Positions 9,054 to 24,914 are shown, counted from the first letter of the stretch. The stretch: 64,000 nucleotides of DNA from JAKAXS01 sp965279065 (GCA_965279065.1 OZ257134.1:682001-746000); one strand, 5' to 3'. Program-made: numbers and translations. The notes: generated by a model from the letters alone, not told the origin.

Positions 9054-11006
9054 TTACTCCGCCGCCGACCGCTTGCCGCCGTTGAGGATGTCGTGCGTCT
9101 CGTCCGCACGCTCGAACACGTGCGGGGCAACGCCACGCCGGTCGAGCGCCTCCTGCATCTTGAGACGCATGAACGCGCTTGTCGTGTAACGCGTCGTCGT
9201 CGCGTAGTGATGTTTCATCATGTAGGCGATCATGTCCGCGTAGTCGTCGAACAGGTCCTCGGCGATGCGCGAGCCGTCGTGGTTGACCACCGAGTGAACG
9301 CGTTTGCCCGCCTTCTCGCAGGCTTCGACCAGGCACTTCTGTAGATCGTCGATGTCGCTCTTCTTGCGTACGCTCCAGCCTTCGAGGTTGAGGAACAGGA
9401 TGTTGCGTTCCGCGTCGTACTTCACGCGCTCCGACAGTTTCATGTTCATCAGGTCCGACAGCAGTTCCATCGGCTCGTCGGCGAAGATGCGCGCGTCCAT
9501 CAGTGCCGGCTTGTCGATGATGGGTTTGAAGTCCATATGCGCCAGGATATCTCGCGCAATGTCGATGCCCGGCGCCACCTCGATTAGTTCCAGGCCCTCC
9601 GGCGTCAGCTCGAAGACGCACCGCTCGGTGACGTAGATGACCGGCTGCGTCCGCTCCTTGGAGAACGGCCCGCTGAAGGTGATCTGCGCCACATCCTTCA
9701 CGAACTTGCGAGCGCGGCCTTCCTGCACGATCTTCAGCTTGCCGTCCTCGATCGCGATCTTGAGGCCGCCGGCCGTGAACGTGCCGGCAAACACCACGGC
9801 CCGCGAGTTCTGTGCGATGTTGATGAAGCCGCCGCAGCCGTTCAGCTTGCCGCCGAAACGGCTGGTGTTGACGTTGCCCTTCTCGTCGCATTCGGCCATG
9901 CCGAGGCACGTGAGGTCCAGCCCGCCGCCGTCGTAGAAGTCGAACATCTGGTTCTGGTCGATGATCGAGTGCGCGTTGGCTGAAGAGCCGAAGCTCGAGC
10001 CGCCGGCCAGCACGCCGCCGATAGCGCCGGCCTCCGTCGTCAGCGTGATGAACGGCGTCACCCTCTCTTCGTTGGCGACGGCCGCGACACCGTCCGGCGC
10101 ACCGACCCCGAGATTGACGACGCCGTTGGGCGGCAGCTCGAACGCCGCGCGCCGGGCGATAATCTTGCGCTCGTCGAGCGGCATCTTCGCCATGCCCTCG
10201 ACAGGAACGCGAATGGTGCCCGACAGCGCCGGGTTATACTGCACGCCGTAGTTCATCCGGTGCATTTCGGGCGACGGCGCCACGACGACGCAATCGACCA
10301 GGATGCCCGGAATGCGCACGTCCTTCGGCTTGATCGAGCCCTGCTCGACGATGCGCTCCACCTGAGCGATGACGATGCCGCCGTTGTTGTGGGCCGCCAT
10401 CGCCTGCGCCAGGTTGTCCAGCGTAAGGGCTTCCTTCTCCAGGCTGATGTTACCCGACGGGTCGGCACTCGTGCCGCGGATGAACGCGACATCGATCTTG
10501 GTGGCCTTGTAGAACAGCCACTGCTCACCTTCGACCTCGACCAGCTTGACGATGTCTTCCGTCGTCACCTCGTTGACCTTACCGCCGCCATGGCGCGGAT
10601 CGACGTAGGTGTGCAATCCGACCTTGGAGAACAGCCCCGGCTGTCCGGCCGCGCACGCGCGGTACAGCTGCGAGATTACCCCTTGGGGTAGGTTGTAGCC
10701 CGTGATCTTGTTGTCCTGGGCTGCCTGCGCAACCTTGGGCATGCGCCCGAAATTGCCGGCGATGACGCGCCGCAGAAGCCCCTCGTGATGGAAGCGCCCG
10801 GTGCCCAGCCCCTTGCTGTCGCCCGCACCCGCGCACATGATCAGGGTCAGGCCTTTTGGCGCCTGAGTTTCGACGAAGCGCTTCTCCAGCGCGGCGTGCA
10901 GGGCCTCGGGAATGCAGCTCTGCACGAAGCCGGTGGTGGTGACGACGTCATCGTCACTGATCAAGGCAATGGCTTCGTCGGCCGTAATGACCTTATTGGT
11001 TTTCAT
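9054..11006 (-). CDS. Acyl-CoA:acetate/3-ketoacid (propionate) CoA-transferase family enzyme
   Basis: 650 residues, a fused alpha-beta class I CoA-transferase. The N-terminal half opens KVITADEAIALISDDDVVTTTGFV and has FIRGTSADPSGNISLEKEA. The C-terminal half has GVVNLGVGAPDGVAAVANEE and the catalytic glutamate, Glu325, in LTTEAGAIGG. The enzyme swaps CoA between short-chain acyl-CoAs and free acids through a glutamyl-CoA intermediate. About 110-120 residues follow the usual end (after about residue 520) as an extra helical domain, found in the longer proteobacterial members. With the mutase subunits and phasin elsewhere in the window it fits short-chain acyl-CoA metabolism. Monocistronic. 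Confidence 0.85.
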   Translation of the reverse strand: MKTNKVITADEAIALISDDDVVTTTGFVQSCIPEALHAALEKRFVETQAPKGLTLIMCAGAGDSKGLGTGRFHHEGLLRRVIAGNFGRMPKVAQAAQDNKITGYNLPQGVISQLYRACAAGQPGLFSKVGLHTYVDPRHGGGKVNEVTTEDIVKLVEVEGEQWLFYKATKIDVAFIRGTSADPSGNISLEKEALTLDNLAQAMAAHNNGGIVIAQVERIVEQGSIKPKDVRIPGILVDCVVVAPSPEMHRMNYGVQYNPALSGTIRVPVEGMAKMPLDERKIIARRAAFELPPNGVVNLGVGAPDGVAAVANEERVTPFITLTTEAGAIGGVLAGGSSFGSSANAHSIIDQNQMFDFYDGGGLDLTCLGMAECDEKGNVNTSRFGGKLNGCGGFINIAQNSRAVVFAGTFTAGGLKIAIEDGKLKIVQEGRARKFVKDVAQITFSGPFSKERTQPVIYVTERCVFELTPEGLELIEVAPGIDIARDILAHMDFKPIIDKPALMDARIFADEPMELLSDLMNMKLSERVKYDAERNILFLNLEGWSVRKKSDIDDLQKCLVEACEKAGKRVHSVVNHDGSRIAEDLFDDYADMIAYMMKHHYATTTRYTTSAFMRLKMQEALDRRGVAPHVFERADETHDILNGGKRSAAE

Positions 11007-11182
11007 GGCGTTCCCCTGGTCGACCCATTGCTCGCCGGCGCCAGAGATAACGGCCTGTGCGGGGCGGCTGAGTTCGCTTTATGACCGGGAGCGTACGTGG
11101 TCGGACGACGCGGAGCAATGGCGCCGCGGCGTCCCTGTCGTCCTACCCAGGCGGGTGACCTGGAAGCCCTACCTGCGGCAGC

Positions 11183-11908
11183 CTAGGCCGAACGGCGCGA
11201 CGGTGAGGGCGCGTACTTGTCGTGAAGTTCGACCCAGCTCATCGTGCTGGCTTCGTTGCGCCCCTTGGGCGTCAGGTCGAGCCAGTGAAACGCGCCGATA
11301 AACGGCTCGTCGCCGCGGGCGAAGGTCGAATAGGTGTGGAAGATGGCGCCGGCGTCGTCCTTGGCGAAGATGCTGGTGCCATGGGCATCGCCCTTCATGC
11401 CGGTCGGAACATAGTTGTAGGTCTGTCCGGGGCGGCCGTCGAACGACACGCCGTAGTCGTAGTTGAATTCGTTCCCGTGCGAGGAGACCCACGGAAACGT
11501 CCAGCCCATCCGCTGCCGCACCTGCTCGATCTTGTCGACCTTTGCGCGTGAGATTGCGACGAACGACAAGTCGGCCTGCTCGAAATGCTGTCGCGCGCTA
11601 TCGACGTGATCGGCAATGAACGAGCAGCCGCCGCATGGATTGACGGCGTCCGGGCCCAGCATGAAATGATAGACGGCAAGCTGGCTGCGGCCGTCGAACA
11701 AATCGGCGAGCGTCCGCGTGCCATGCGGGCTGTCGAACACGTAGTCCTTTTCGACGCGCACCCAGGGCAGCGCGCGGCGCGCTGCAGCCAACGCATCGCG
11801 CTGATGCGTCAGCTCTCGCTCACGCGCCAGCAACAGCTCGCGCTTTTTCAGCCAGTCCTCGCGCGTGGCAATGGTGTGCGGCGGCGCGGATGTAAACTTC
11901 CATGTCAT
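11183..11908 (-). CDS. DUF899 family protein (thioredoxin-like fold)
   Basis: 241 residues. The order of motifs matches DUF899: LKKRELLLARERELTHQRDALAAARR, then WVRVEKDYVF, LADLFDGRSQLAVYHFMLGP and the cysteine pair in NPCGGCSFIADHV. FVAISRAKVDKIEQVRQRMGW and EFNYDYGVSF follow. The family has a thioredoxin-like fold and is annotated as predicted dithiol-disulfide oxidoreductase, without firm biochemical proof. The CGGC motif is intact here. It precedes the VOC protein gene by 39 bp counted downstream and may share a transcript with it. Confidence 0.85.
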   Translation of the reverse strand: MTWKFTSAPPHTIATREDWLKKRELLLARERELTHQRDALAAARRALPWVRVEKDYVFDSPHGTRTLADLFDGRSQLAVYHFMLGPDAVNPCGGCSFIADHVDSARQHFEQADLSFVAISRAKVDKIEQVRQRMGWTFPWVSSHGNEFNYDYGVSFDGRPGQTYNYVPTGMKGDAHGTSIFAKDDAGAIFHTYSTFARGDEPFIGAFHWLDLTPKGRNEASTMSWVELHDKYAPSPSRRSA

Positions 11909-11947
11909 CGGAGTCTTCTGGTTGACGCGGTAAGTCGGAAACTTCCC

Positions 11948-12397
11948 TTAGTCCGTGTCGGGCTGGTTCATTGCCCACAGGATGCCGAAGGGATCGCGCA
12001 GCTGGCAATAATAGTCGCCCCAGAACATCTTCTCGATCGGCATCGTGACCGTGATGCCGGCATCGGCCGCGCGTTTGCACCATTTTTCGATGTTGTCGAC
12101 CATCAGAGTCATCGTGAAGCCTTCGGCCGGCTTCACCGGGTAGCCATGCTCGGGAAAGAAATCACTCAGCATCATCGAGCTGCCATTGACGTACAGGTGG
12201 ATGTGCATCGTCCGTCCCTTTTCGTCGACCGGGTAGCGGAACACTTCCTTGGCACCGAAGGCCTTCTCGTAGAGCTTGGCTGCCTTCTCGGCGCCGTCCA
12301 CGTTGAGATAGGCAACCATGCCACCGAGCACGGGAATGTCGGCGCCGGGTGCGGGCTCTTTCACCTTTTTTGCCGTTGCGGCTTTTGCCTTTGCCAT
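11948..12397 (-). CDS. VOC-superfamily (glyoxalase/PhnB-like) protein
   Basis: 149 residues. After a short Lys/Ala-rich N-terminal tail comes a PhnB-like module: GMVAYLNVDGAEKAAKLYEKAFGA, MHIHLYVNGSSMMLSDFFPE, FTMTLMVDNIEKWCKRAADA and the closing DPFGILWAMNQ. VOC folds bind a metal between paired beta-alpha-beta-beta-beta units. The enzymatic role of PhnB-like members is mostly unknown. Start at 12397 was chosen because an AGGAGA sequence lies 6 nt upstream; that sequence abuts the in-frame ATG at 12403, which is therefore too close. Downstream is the DUF899 gene. Confidence 0.8.
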   Translation of the reverse strand: MAKAKAATAKKVKEPAPGADIPVLGGMVAYLNVDGAEKAAKLYEKAFGAKEVFRYPVDEKGRTMHIHLYVNGSSMMLSDFFPEHGYPVKPAEGFTMTLMVDNIEKWCKRAADAGITVTMPIEKMFWGDYYCQLRDPFGILWAMNQPDTD

Positions 12398-12525
12398 CGT
12401 CATTCTCCTGTTGAGCGTTGCGAGTGTGCAATACCCACACGACGAGACGGGTCAGCCGGAATCGACACCGGGCACAGAGAAATTATTTATTCATAAAAAT
12501 CGGCGGGTTAGCTTGGCATGGTCGA

Positions 12526-13848
12526 TCAGGCGCGGCCGATGCCCGAATACTCGAAGCCCGCCTGTCGCGCTGCGCGGATATCCAGGATGTTGCGGCCGTC
12601 GAATACCACCGGCTGGCGCAGCAGCTTGCGCATGCGGCCGAAATCTGGACTGCGGAACTCCTTCCACTCGGTGACGATCACCACCGCGTCCGATCCTTCC
12701 AGCGCATCGAAGGCGCGAGCGCTGATCTCGACGCCCGGCGGATTGCCGAGTGCCCGCATGGCTTCTTTCGCTGCCACCGGATCGTACGCTTTGATTTTGG
12801 CGCCGCGGCGCAGCAGTTCTTCGATGATGACTAGGCTGGGCGCCTCGCGCACGTCGTCGGTTTCCGGCTTGAACGCCAAACCCCAGATCGCAAACGTCAG
12901 CCCCGAGAGATCCGCACCGAATCGCTTCACGATCTTGTTGGCGAGAACACTCTTCTGGCTCTGATTCACGTCCAGGATGGATTGCAGCAGGCTGGCCGGG
13001 ACGGAGGCGTCCTTGGCCATCTGCAGCAGCGCGTTGATGTCCTTGGGAAAGCACGAGCCGCCGTAGCCGCAACCCGCATAGAGGAAGTGACTGCCGATGC
13101 GTTCGTCGGCGCCGATGCCTCGCCGCAACCAGTCGATGTCGGCACCCACCGCTTCGGCGATCAGTGCCATCTCGTTCATGAAGCTGATGCGCGCCGCCAG
13201 CATGGCGTTCGCAGCGTATTTCGTCAGCTCCGCGGACCGTGCGTCCATGACCATGAGCTTGGCGTGGTTGCGTTCGAACGGCGCATAGAGCTGCCGCAGC
13301 AGCGCCAAGGCTTCCGCATCGTCCGTGCCGACGATGATGCGGTCCGGACGCACGAAGTCGCCGACGGCCGAGCCTTCGCGCAGGAACTCTGGGTTTGAAA
13401 CCACGGCATACTTGTGGTCGACGCCGCGCGCCTTCAGCTCTTCGCCGATCAGCGCATGCACGCGATCCGCGGTGCCGACCGGTACCGTGCTCTTGTCGAC
13501 GATCAAGCGGTATCCGTCCATGGACCGCGCGATCTGGCGCGCCGCGGCCAGCACGTACTGCATGTCCGCCGAGCCGTCCTCGGCCGGTGGCGTGCCGACC
13601 GCGATGAACTGGATCGTGCCGTGCAGCGCAGCCGCCTCGGTATCGGAGGAGAACTGCAGGCGGTGCGCCGCGTAGTTGCGTCGCACGATATCCGCCAGGC
13701 CCGGCTCGTGGAACGGGATATCGCCCTTTTGCAGCACTGCGAGCTTGCGCTCGTCGAGATCGAGGCACAACACGTCGTTGCCGACGTCGGCAAGGCATGC
13801 CCCCGTCACGAGACCGACGTAACCCGTTCCAACAACCGTGATTTTCAT
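12526..13848 (-). CDS. ugd: UDP-glucose 6-dehydrogenase
   Basis: 440 residues. It oxidises UDP-glucose to UDP-glucuronate with NAD+, supplying exopolysaccharide or lipopolysaccharide sugars. The start MKITVVGTGYVGLVTGACLA is the Rossmann dinucleotide motif. IQFIAVGTPPAEDGSADMQYV and VDKSTVPVGTAD follow, then the active-site region GCGYGGSCFPKDINALLQMA with the catalytic Cys. The C-terminal domain carries AIWGLAFKPETDDVREAPSL. Residues upstream of this methionine in the open frame look non-coding. It is divergent from gltX across 265 bp; no other polysaccharide gene is adjacent. Confidence 0.95.
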   Translation of the reverse strand: MKITVVGTGYVGLVTGACLADVGNDVLCLDLDERKLAVLQKGDIPFHEPGLADIVRRNYAAHRLQFSSDTEAAALHGTIQFIAVGTPPAEDGSADMQYVLAAARQIARSMDGYRLIVDKSTVPVGTADRVHALIGEELKARGVDHKYAVVSNPEFLREGSAVGDFVRPDRIIVGTDDAEALALLRQLYAPFERNHAKLMVMDARSAELTKYAANAMLAARISFMNEMALIAEAVGADIDWLRRGIGADERIGSHFLYAGCGYGGSCFPKDINALLQMAKDASVPASLLQSILDVNQSQKSVLANKIVKRFGADLSGLTFAIWGLAFKPETDDVREAPSLVIIEELLRRGAKIKAYDPVAAKEAMRALGNPPGVEISARAFDALEGSDAVVIVTEWKEFRSPDFGRMRKLLRQPVVFDGRNILDIRAARQAGFEYSGIGRA

Positions 13849-14113
13849 TCGCGATCCAACCGTGCTGCGAAAAGTCTGGGGGCCGGCACGGGGGTGGGTC
13901 CCCGAGGCAATGCGCCTAGTCGCGTAACCCATCTGGCCCAGGATGCCAAGCCGACAGCCCGCGCGCCCGCCGCGACACATCGGGCCGCGATCTCCATCGG
14001 GCCGCATTTCCAAGCTAAGCCCCGCGCTGCAGGCCGCGTTACCCTTGTGTTCTGCCCCGGGGCGGGTAGGTTGGCCGCGTTTCGTCAAGGAATGCAGCGG
14101 CCGCCAGAGACAC

Positions 14114-15487
14114 ATGACCACACACGTTCGCTTCGCGCCGAGCCCCACGGGCCGGCTGCACATCGGCAACATCCGCACCGCGGTCCTGAACGTCCTGCTG
14201 ACGCGTAAGGCCGGCGGTACGTTCCTGCTGCGCCTCGACGATACGGATACTGAGCGCTCGACCGAAGAGTTCGCCGCAAGCATCCGCGAGGATCTCACTT
14301 GGCTCGGCCTGACCTGGGACAGGCTGGAAAAGCAGTCCGACCGCACCTCAAGATACGAGGCAGAAGCCGACCGCCTGCGCGCCTCCGGTCGGCTCTATCC
14401 TTGCTACGAGACGGAGGACGAACTCGACCGCAAGCGCAAGCGCCAGATGGGTCGCGGCCTGCCGCCCACCTATGATCGCACGGCTTTGCGCATGACGGCG
14501 GCGGAGAAAGCCCGCTTCGAAGCCGAAGGCCGGCGCCCGCACTGGCGCTTCCGTCTTGCCAACACCGACCGCATGGAAGCCTCCGCGGTCGATGCTCTGA
14601 CGCCGCAGCCGACCATCGTGTCCTGGAACGACTTGATCCGCGGCGACCAGATCGTCGATGTCGGCTCTCTGTCCGACCCCGTGTTGATCCGCGCCGACGG
14701 CTCGTACCTCTACACGTTCACCAGCGTCGTCGACGACATCGACTTCGGCATCACGCACATCGTTCGCGGCGAAGACCACGTGACGAACTCCGGCGTGCAG
14801 ATCCAGATCTTCGAAGCGCTGGGGGCTGCACCGCCGGCGTTGGCGCACCATAGCCTGCTGATCGGCGCCGACGGCCAGGCGCTGTCGAAACGCCTCGGCG
14901 CGCTGTCGATCGCTGGCTTCCGCGAGGCCGGCCTGGAGCCGATGGCCGTCGTTTCTCACGCAGCTCTGGTCGGCACCTCCGACGCCATCGAGCCGCATCG
15001 CACGTTCGCTGAACTGGTCGAGCTGTTCGACTTGTCCAAGATCTCCACCGCACCCGGCCGCTTCGACCTGGAAGAGCTGCATGGCCTCAACGCCAAGCTG
15101 CTCCACCAATTGCCGTTCGAGGACGTGGCCGATCGCCTGGGCGCCAGCCGCGCCGGCGGCGCCGCGTTCTGGGACGCGGTCCGCGGCAACCTCACGCTCC
15201 TCAGCGACGCCGAGGTCTGGTGGCAGATCGCCACCGGTGACATCAAGCCGGTGATCGAAGACGCCGCCGTCACGTCCCAGGCGGCCTCGCTCCTGCCCGC
15301 CGAGCCCTGGGACCTGTCGACGTGGAATCGCTGGACCGACGCGGTCAAGGCCGCCACGGGCGCCAAGGGCCGCGCGCTGTTTCACCCATTGCGCCTCGCG
15401 TTGACCGGCCGCGACGCCGGTCCGGAACTGAAGTTCCTGCTGCCCTTCATCGGTGCCGAGCGCGCCCGCGCGCGACTGGGCGCCTAG
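14114..15487 (+). CDS. gltX: Glutamate--tRNA ligase
   Basis: 457 residues, a class I aminoacyl-tRNA synthetase that charges tRNA-Glu (or, in discriminating pairs, another acceptor). The HIGH-type signature appears as FAPSPTGRLHIGNIRTAVLN and the KMSKS-type loop as DGQALSKRLGALS. FLLRLDDTDTERSTEEF and ITHIVRGEDHVTNSGVQIQI are further landmarks. Alphaproteobacteria often carry two GluRS genes; only this one is in the window. The ATG at 14114 begins the conserved domain directly. The sirtuin gene follows 19 bp downstream on the same strand and is probably co-transcribed. Confidence 0.93.
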   Translation: MTTHVRFAPSPTGRLHIGNIRTAVLNVLLTRKAGGTFLLRLDDTDTERSTEEFAASIREDLTWLGLTWDRLEKQSDRTSRYEAEADRLRASGRLYPCYETEDELDRKRKRQMGRGLPPTYDRTALRMTAAEKARFEAEGRRPHWRFRLANTDRMEASAVDALTPQPTIVSWNDLIRGDQIVDVGSLSDPVLIRADGSYLYTFTSVVDDIDFGITHIVRGEDHVTNSGVQIQIFEALGAAPPALAHHSLLIGADGQALSKRLGALSIAGFREAGLEPMAVVSHAALVGTSDAIEPHRTFAELVELFDLSKISTAPGRFDLEELHGLNAKLLHQLPFEDVADRLGASRAGGAAFWDAVRGNLTLLSDAEVWWQIATGDIKPVIEDAAVTSQAASLLPAEPWDLSTWNRWTDAVKAATGAKGRALFHPLRLALTGRDAGPELKFLLPFIGAERARARLGA

Positions 15488-15506
15488 CCGGTCTGGTCAG
15501 GGAGCG

Positions 15507-16214
15507 ATGCCGGCAGTCAGCAACATCGTCATCCTCACCGGCGCCGGACTTTCCGCCGAATCCGGCGTCCCGACATTTCGCGACAAGTCCGGCATCTGGG
15601 CCAAGTACGATTACCGCGACGTCGCCACGCCAGAAGGCTTCGCCAGCAACCCACAACTCGTCCACGAATTCTACAACATGCGCCGCCGCGCCCACGCCGG
15701 CATCCGCCCCAACGCGGCCCATGATGCCCTGGCGCGGCTGGAACGCGAGTTCCCAGGTCAGGTCGTCGTCGTCACCCAGAACGTCGACGCCTTGCACGAG
15801 GCCGCCGGTACCCGCAACCTCATCCACATGCACGGCGAAATCTTCCAAGCGCTGTGCGACAGCTGTCGCGCCCGCCGCCGCTGGCACGAGGACCTGAGCC
15901 TCGACCTCGCCTGTCCCACCTGTGGCCACAAGGGCGGCATGCGCCCGGACGTCGTCTGGTTCGGCGAGATGCCCTACCACATGCCGCGCATTGCCCGGCT
16001 CCTCACGGCGGCCGATCTCTTCATCTCGATCGGCACCAGCGGCAACGTCTATCCCGCCGCCGGCTTCGTCGCCGAAGCCTCCGCCAACGGCGCCCGCACC
16101 GTGGAACTGAACCTGGAACCGTCCGAAGGCGTCACCCTCTTCGACGAAACCATCCACGGCCCCGCCACCCAGGTCGTCCCGGCATTCGTGGAGCGTCTGC
16201 TGTCGAAGAACTAG
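15507..16214 (+). CDS. Sir2-family NAD-dependent protein deacylase, class III (SIRT5/CobB-like)
   Basis: 235 residues. It removes acyl groups from lysines using NAD+. NAD-binding motifs are ILTGAGLSAESGVPTFRD and VTQNVDALHEAAG; the catalytic histidine is His109 in HMHGE. Four zinc cysteines are in CDSC and CPTCG. Tyr56 and Arg59 in FYNMRRR match the Tyr-x-x-Arg pair that selects succinyl/malonyl groups in SIRT5 and CobB, so desuccinylase activity is inferred. The ATG at 15507 follows an AGGGAG sequence by 3-4 nt, and 19 bp separates it from gltX. Convergent with the kinase gene downstream (21 bp). Confidence 0.93.
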   Translation: MPAVSNIVILTGAGLSAESGVPTFRDKSGIWAKYDYRDVATPEGFASNPQLVHEFYNMRRRAHAGIRPNAAHDALARLEREFPGQVVVVTQNVDALHEAAGTRNLIHMHGEIFQALCDSCRARRRWHEDLSLDLACPTCGHKGGMRPDVVWFGEMPYHMPRIARLLTAADLFISIGTSGNVYPAAGFVAEASANGARTVELNLEPSEGVTLFDETIHGPATQVVPAFVERLLSKN

Positions 16215-16235
16215 GCTGGGTGGGCTGCGGCGCGC

Positions 16236-18113
16236 CTAGGCGGTCCGCGCCAGGAAGCCTTCCATCACGCGCCGCACGTCGTCGATCGCATAGGGCTTGG
16301 CGAGCCGTGGCACGGTGCGCAGGTGCTCAGGTAGCATGAGGACGTCAGTGTAGCCGGTTGCGAACACGAACGGGATGCGGCGCGCCAGCAACTGGTCGGC
16401 GATCTGCGCGCTCGTCTCGTCGCCGAGGCTGACGTCGACGAACGCCGCGTCGATGTCCTCTTTCTGCGCCAACGCCATGCCTTGGACCAGATTGCCGACC
16501 GGTCCGACGACGTGATGTCCGTCCCCCTCCAGGTCCGATTGCAGCTGCAGGGCCACCAGCGGTTCGTCCTCGACCACCAGCACGCGCGCCGGCTTGGTCT
16601 CCTGGGGCTGCGGCTCCGGCTTGACCGGTTCGGCTGCCAGCACAGGCGGCGTCGCCTTCTTCTGCGGATCGAGCGGCCCGGTGAAGGAATAATTGAGCCC
16701 GTCCTCGCCGAAACTGCAGTCTGCCTTGGCGCCGATCTCGGAGGCCGCCGCCGCCAGCACCGTCAATCCAAATCCCCGCCGCTCCGGCTCGCGCACCGCC
16801 GGCCCGCCCCGCTCGTTCCAGACGAACCGCAGTTGCGGCGGATCGCTGTCGGCAACGCGCGACCATGACACCATCACCTTGCCGCCAGGTTGCGACAGTG
16901 CCCCGTGCTTGACGGCGTTCGTCGCCAGTTCGTGCAGCACCAGGGCAAGCGACTGCGCGATCTTCGGCACCAGCCACAGCGGGGCACCTTCGACGACGAC
17001 GTTGTGTTCGGAACGAGAGCGAAATGGCGAAAGCGATGCCGCCACCAGGTCCGCAAGGTTCGCGCCCGTCCAGCCACCGCGCCGCAACAGGCCGTGCGCG
17101 CGCGACATGGCCTGGATGCGGCCGTCCAGAGCCGTCACGAAGCTGTCGACCGAGCCAGCGCTCGAACTCGACAGCCGCGCGATGGCGCTGACGTTGGCAA
17201 GGATGTTCTTCACGCGATGATCGAGCTCGGCCATGAGCAGGATCTGCCGTTCCTCGGCCTGCTTGCGCTCGGTGATGTCGAGCACTGTGCCCATGGCGCG
17301 CACCACGCGCCGCTCCGATCCCTCGCCGTCATGGAACGCCTGCCCGCGGTCCATCAGCCACCGGACCTCGCCGTCCTTGCGCACGATGCGGAACTCCAGT
17401 TCGTGCCGGTCTTCGCCGTCCTGACGTGGTCCGAGCATCATCTCGCGCACCTTGGAACGATCTTCGGCATGCACCCAGCTCAGTGCCTGCTCGAGCGACA
17501 TTTCCTGCTCGTCCGACAGCTCCACCAGCTTCATCAGCTGATCGGAAAGCTGCAACTTGTCGTCTCCGGCGTTGTAGTCGTAGGTGCCGAATTCGGCCGC
17601 CTCGCTGGCGAGCCGGAAGCGTTCCTCGCGTTCCGACAGCCGCGCCGTCGACGCTTCGAGTTCGGACGTGCGTTCCAGCACGCGCGATTCCAACTCATTG
17701 TTGAGCTGCTGCAGCTGCCGCGTCTTGCGGTACAGCTCCACGAAAATCTTGACCTTGGCGCGCAGGATCTCTGGCACCACTGGCACCGGCACATAGTCGA
17801 CGGCGCCCGTTTCATAGCCCTTCACCCGGTCGACGTCCGACAGATGGATCGCCGAGATGAAGATGATGGCCGTGCGTTCGTAGCGCGGGTGTTCGCGCAG
17901 CATTGCCGCCAGCTGGAACCCATCCAGCTCCGGCATGCACACATCCATCAGCACGACGGCAACGTCGTTCTTGAGCAGGTATTCCAAAGCTTCGCGCGCC
18001 GAATTGGCCTTCACCAGGTTCTCGCCCAGGTCGCGCAGGATCACCTCGTGCGCGAGCAGCTTGGCCGGCTGATCGTCGACGAGGAGAATGTTGACCGGAT
18101 CGTGAACGCTCAT
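16236..18113 (-). CDS. REC-PAS-HWE histidine kinase-REC hybrid sensor
   Basis: 625 residues, no membrane segment. Domain order: receiver domain (1-125; phospho-acceptor Asp57 in LMDVCMPELDG), coiled coil (about 125-160), PAS/PAC domain (165-285), HWE-type dimerisation/phosphoacceptor helix with His299 in LMAELDHRVKNILANV, HWE ATPase with WNERGGP and GFGLTVLAAAA, then a C-terminal receiver with VLVVEDEPLVALQLQSDL and FVDVSLGD. HWE kinases of alphaproteobacteria often feed the general stress response or light/oxygen signalling. The start is supported by AAAGGA upstream of 18113. It lies downstream of the poly-HAMP kinase on the same strand, separated by a terminator-like hairpin and a dispersed repeat. 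Confidence 0.9.
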   Translation of the reverse strand: MSVHDPVNILLVDDQPAKLLAHEVILRDLGENLVKANSAREALEYLLKNDVAVVLMDVCMPELDGFQLAAMLREHPRYERTAIIFISAIHLSDVDRVKGYETGAVDYVPVPVVPEILRAKVKIFVELYRKTRQLQQLNNELESRVLERTSELEASTARLSEREERFRLASEAAEFGTYDYNAGDDKLQLSDQLMKLVELSDEQEMSLEQALSWVHAEDRSKVREMMLGPRQDGEDRHELEFRIVRKDGEVRWLMDRGQAFHDGEGSERRVVRAMGTVLDITERKQAEERQILLMAELDHRVKNILANVSAIARLSSSSAGSVDSFVTALDGRIQAMSRAHGLLRRGGWTGANLADLVAASLSPFRSRSEHNVVVEGAPLWLVPKIAQSLALVLHELATNAVKHGALSQPGGKVMVSWSRVADSDPPQLRFVWNERGGPAVREPERRGFGLTVLAAAASEIGAKADCSFGEDGLNYSFTGPLDPQKKATPPVLAAEPVKPEPQPQETKPARVLVVEDEPLVALQLQSDLEGDGHHVVGPVGNLVQGMALAQKEDIDAAFVDVSLGDETSAQIADQLLARRIPFVFATGYTDVLMLPEHLRTVPRLAKPYAIDDVRRVMEGFLARTA

Positions 18114-18129
18114 CGCATTCCTTTCTTCA

Positions 18130-18173
18130 GTGCTTCCGGACAAAGTGTGCAGCGGTTTTCCGATAAGAAGCAC
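18130..18173. repeat. Dispersed palindromic repeat, copy 2
   Basis: A 44-bp element matching the one at 134-176 except for a few substitutions and one inserted base. The arms GTGCTT/AAGCAC and CGG/CCG are retained. It sits between the two kinase genes, in the leader of the HWE kinase gene. Confidence 0.8.
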
Positions 18174-18186
18174 GACAAACAAAGAA

Positions 18187-18224
18187 GCTAGCGCCTACCG
18201 CCCTTCAACGAAAGGCGGAAGGCG

Positions 18225-18229
<5 letters not shown>
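18187..18229 (-). terminator. Hairpin terminator after the poly-HAMP kinase gene
   Basis: GCTAGCGCCT pairs perfectly with AGGCGCTAGC; after one A.A mismatch the stem continues with CCGCC/GGCGG around an 11-base loop. The kinase stop codon (18225-18227) is inside the stem. On the minus strand the stem is followed by a T-rich tract (TTCTTTGTTTG). This looks like an intrinsic terminator that would reduce read-through into the HWE kinase gene. Confidence 0.65.
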
Positions 18230-24545
<6,316 letters not shown>

Positions 24546-24914
24546 CAGAGGTTCGGTCGCGCAGGAAGTGCGATCCGGTCACGGAACGGTATATGGGGAA
24601 CCTTAGTTGGCCGATCGAATTAAGCCAGAGAATGGCGGTGATATTGGAAAATTCAGCCCACTGCGATTGCGCGCAGCATCGCAAGGCGACGGAAAATACC
24701 GCGCTTGAAGCTGCAACCACGTTCCCTCCGGGCCGTCAACGGCGCCTAGTCCAACTGTTCAAAACGCTGTTTCCGGTCGCCGGTTCCGTCCCCCACAAAA
24801 AATTCTGGCCGATGGTTCGCGCCACGCTTGTGCGCTAAGGTCCCCCCACTTCTGCCAGGCCAGCAAAGGCCTGTGCGCGGAACGTTAAGGCATGCATTTT
24901 TGTCGGGGGACAGA
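24546..24914. other. Intergenic region between divergent genes
   Basis: 369 bp between the poly-HAMP kinase (minus strand) and the exported-protein operon (plus strand). Promoters for both must lie here, but I cannot assign a clear -35/-10 pair. GGGGGA just before 24915 is the ribosome-binding site of the downstream gene. No small ORF is convincing. Confidence 0.5.

Noticed and set aside
24546..24914. Copies of the GGAATA-N15/16-CGT promoter motif upstream of the caspase operon, and at 41797, 42717 and 60434
   Set aside because: None seen before the caspase operon; the GGAATA-like strings at the other sites are not followed by CGTA or CGTT at 15-16 nt, so they do not extend the ECF regulon.
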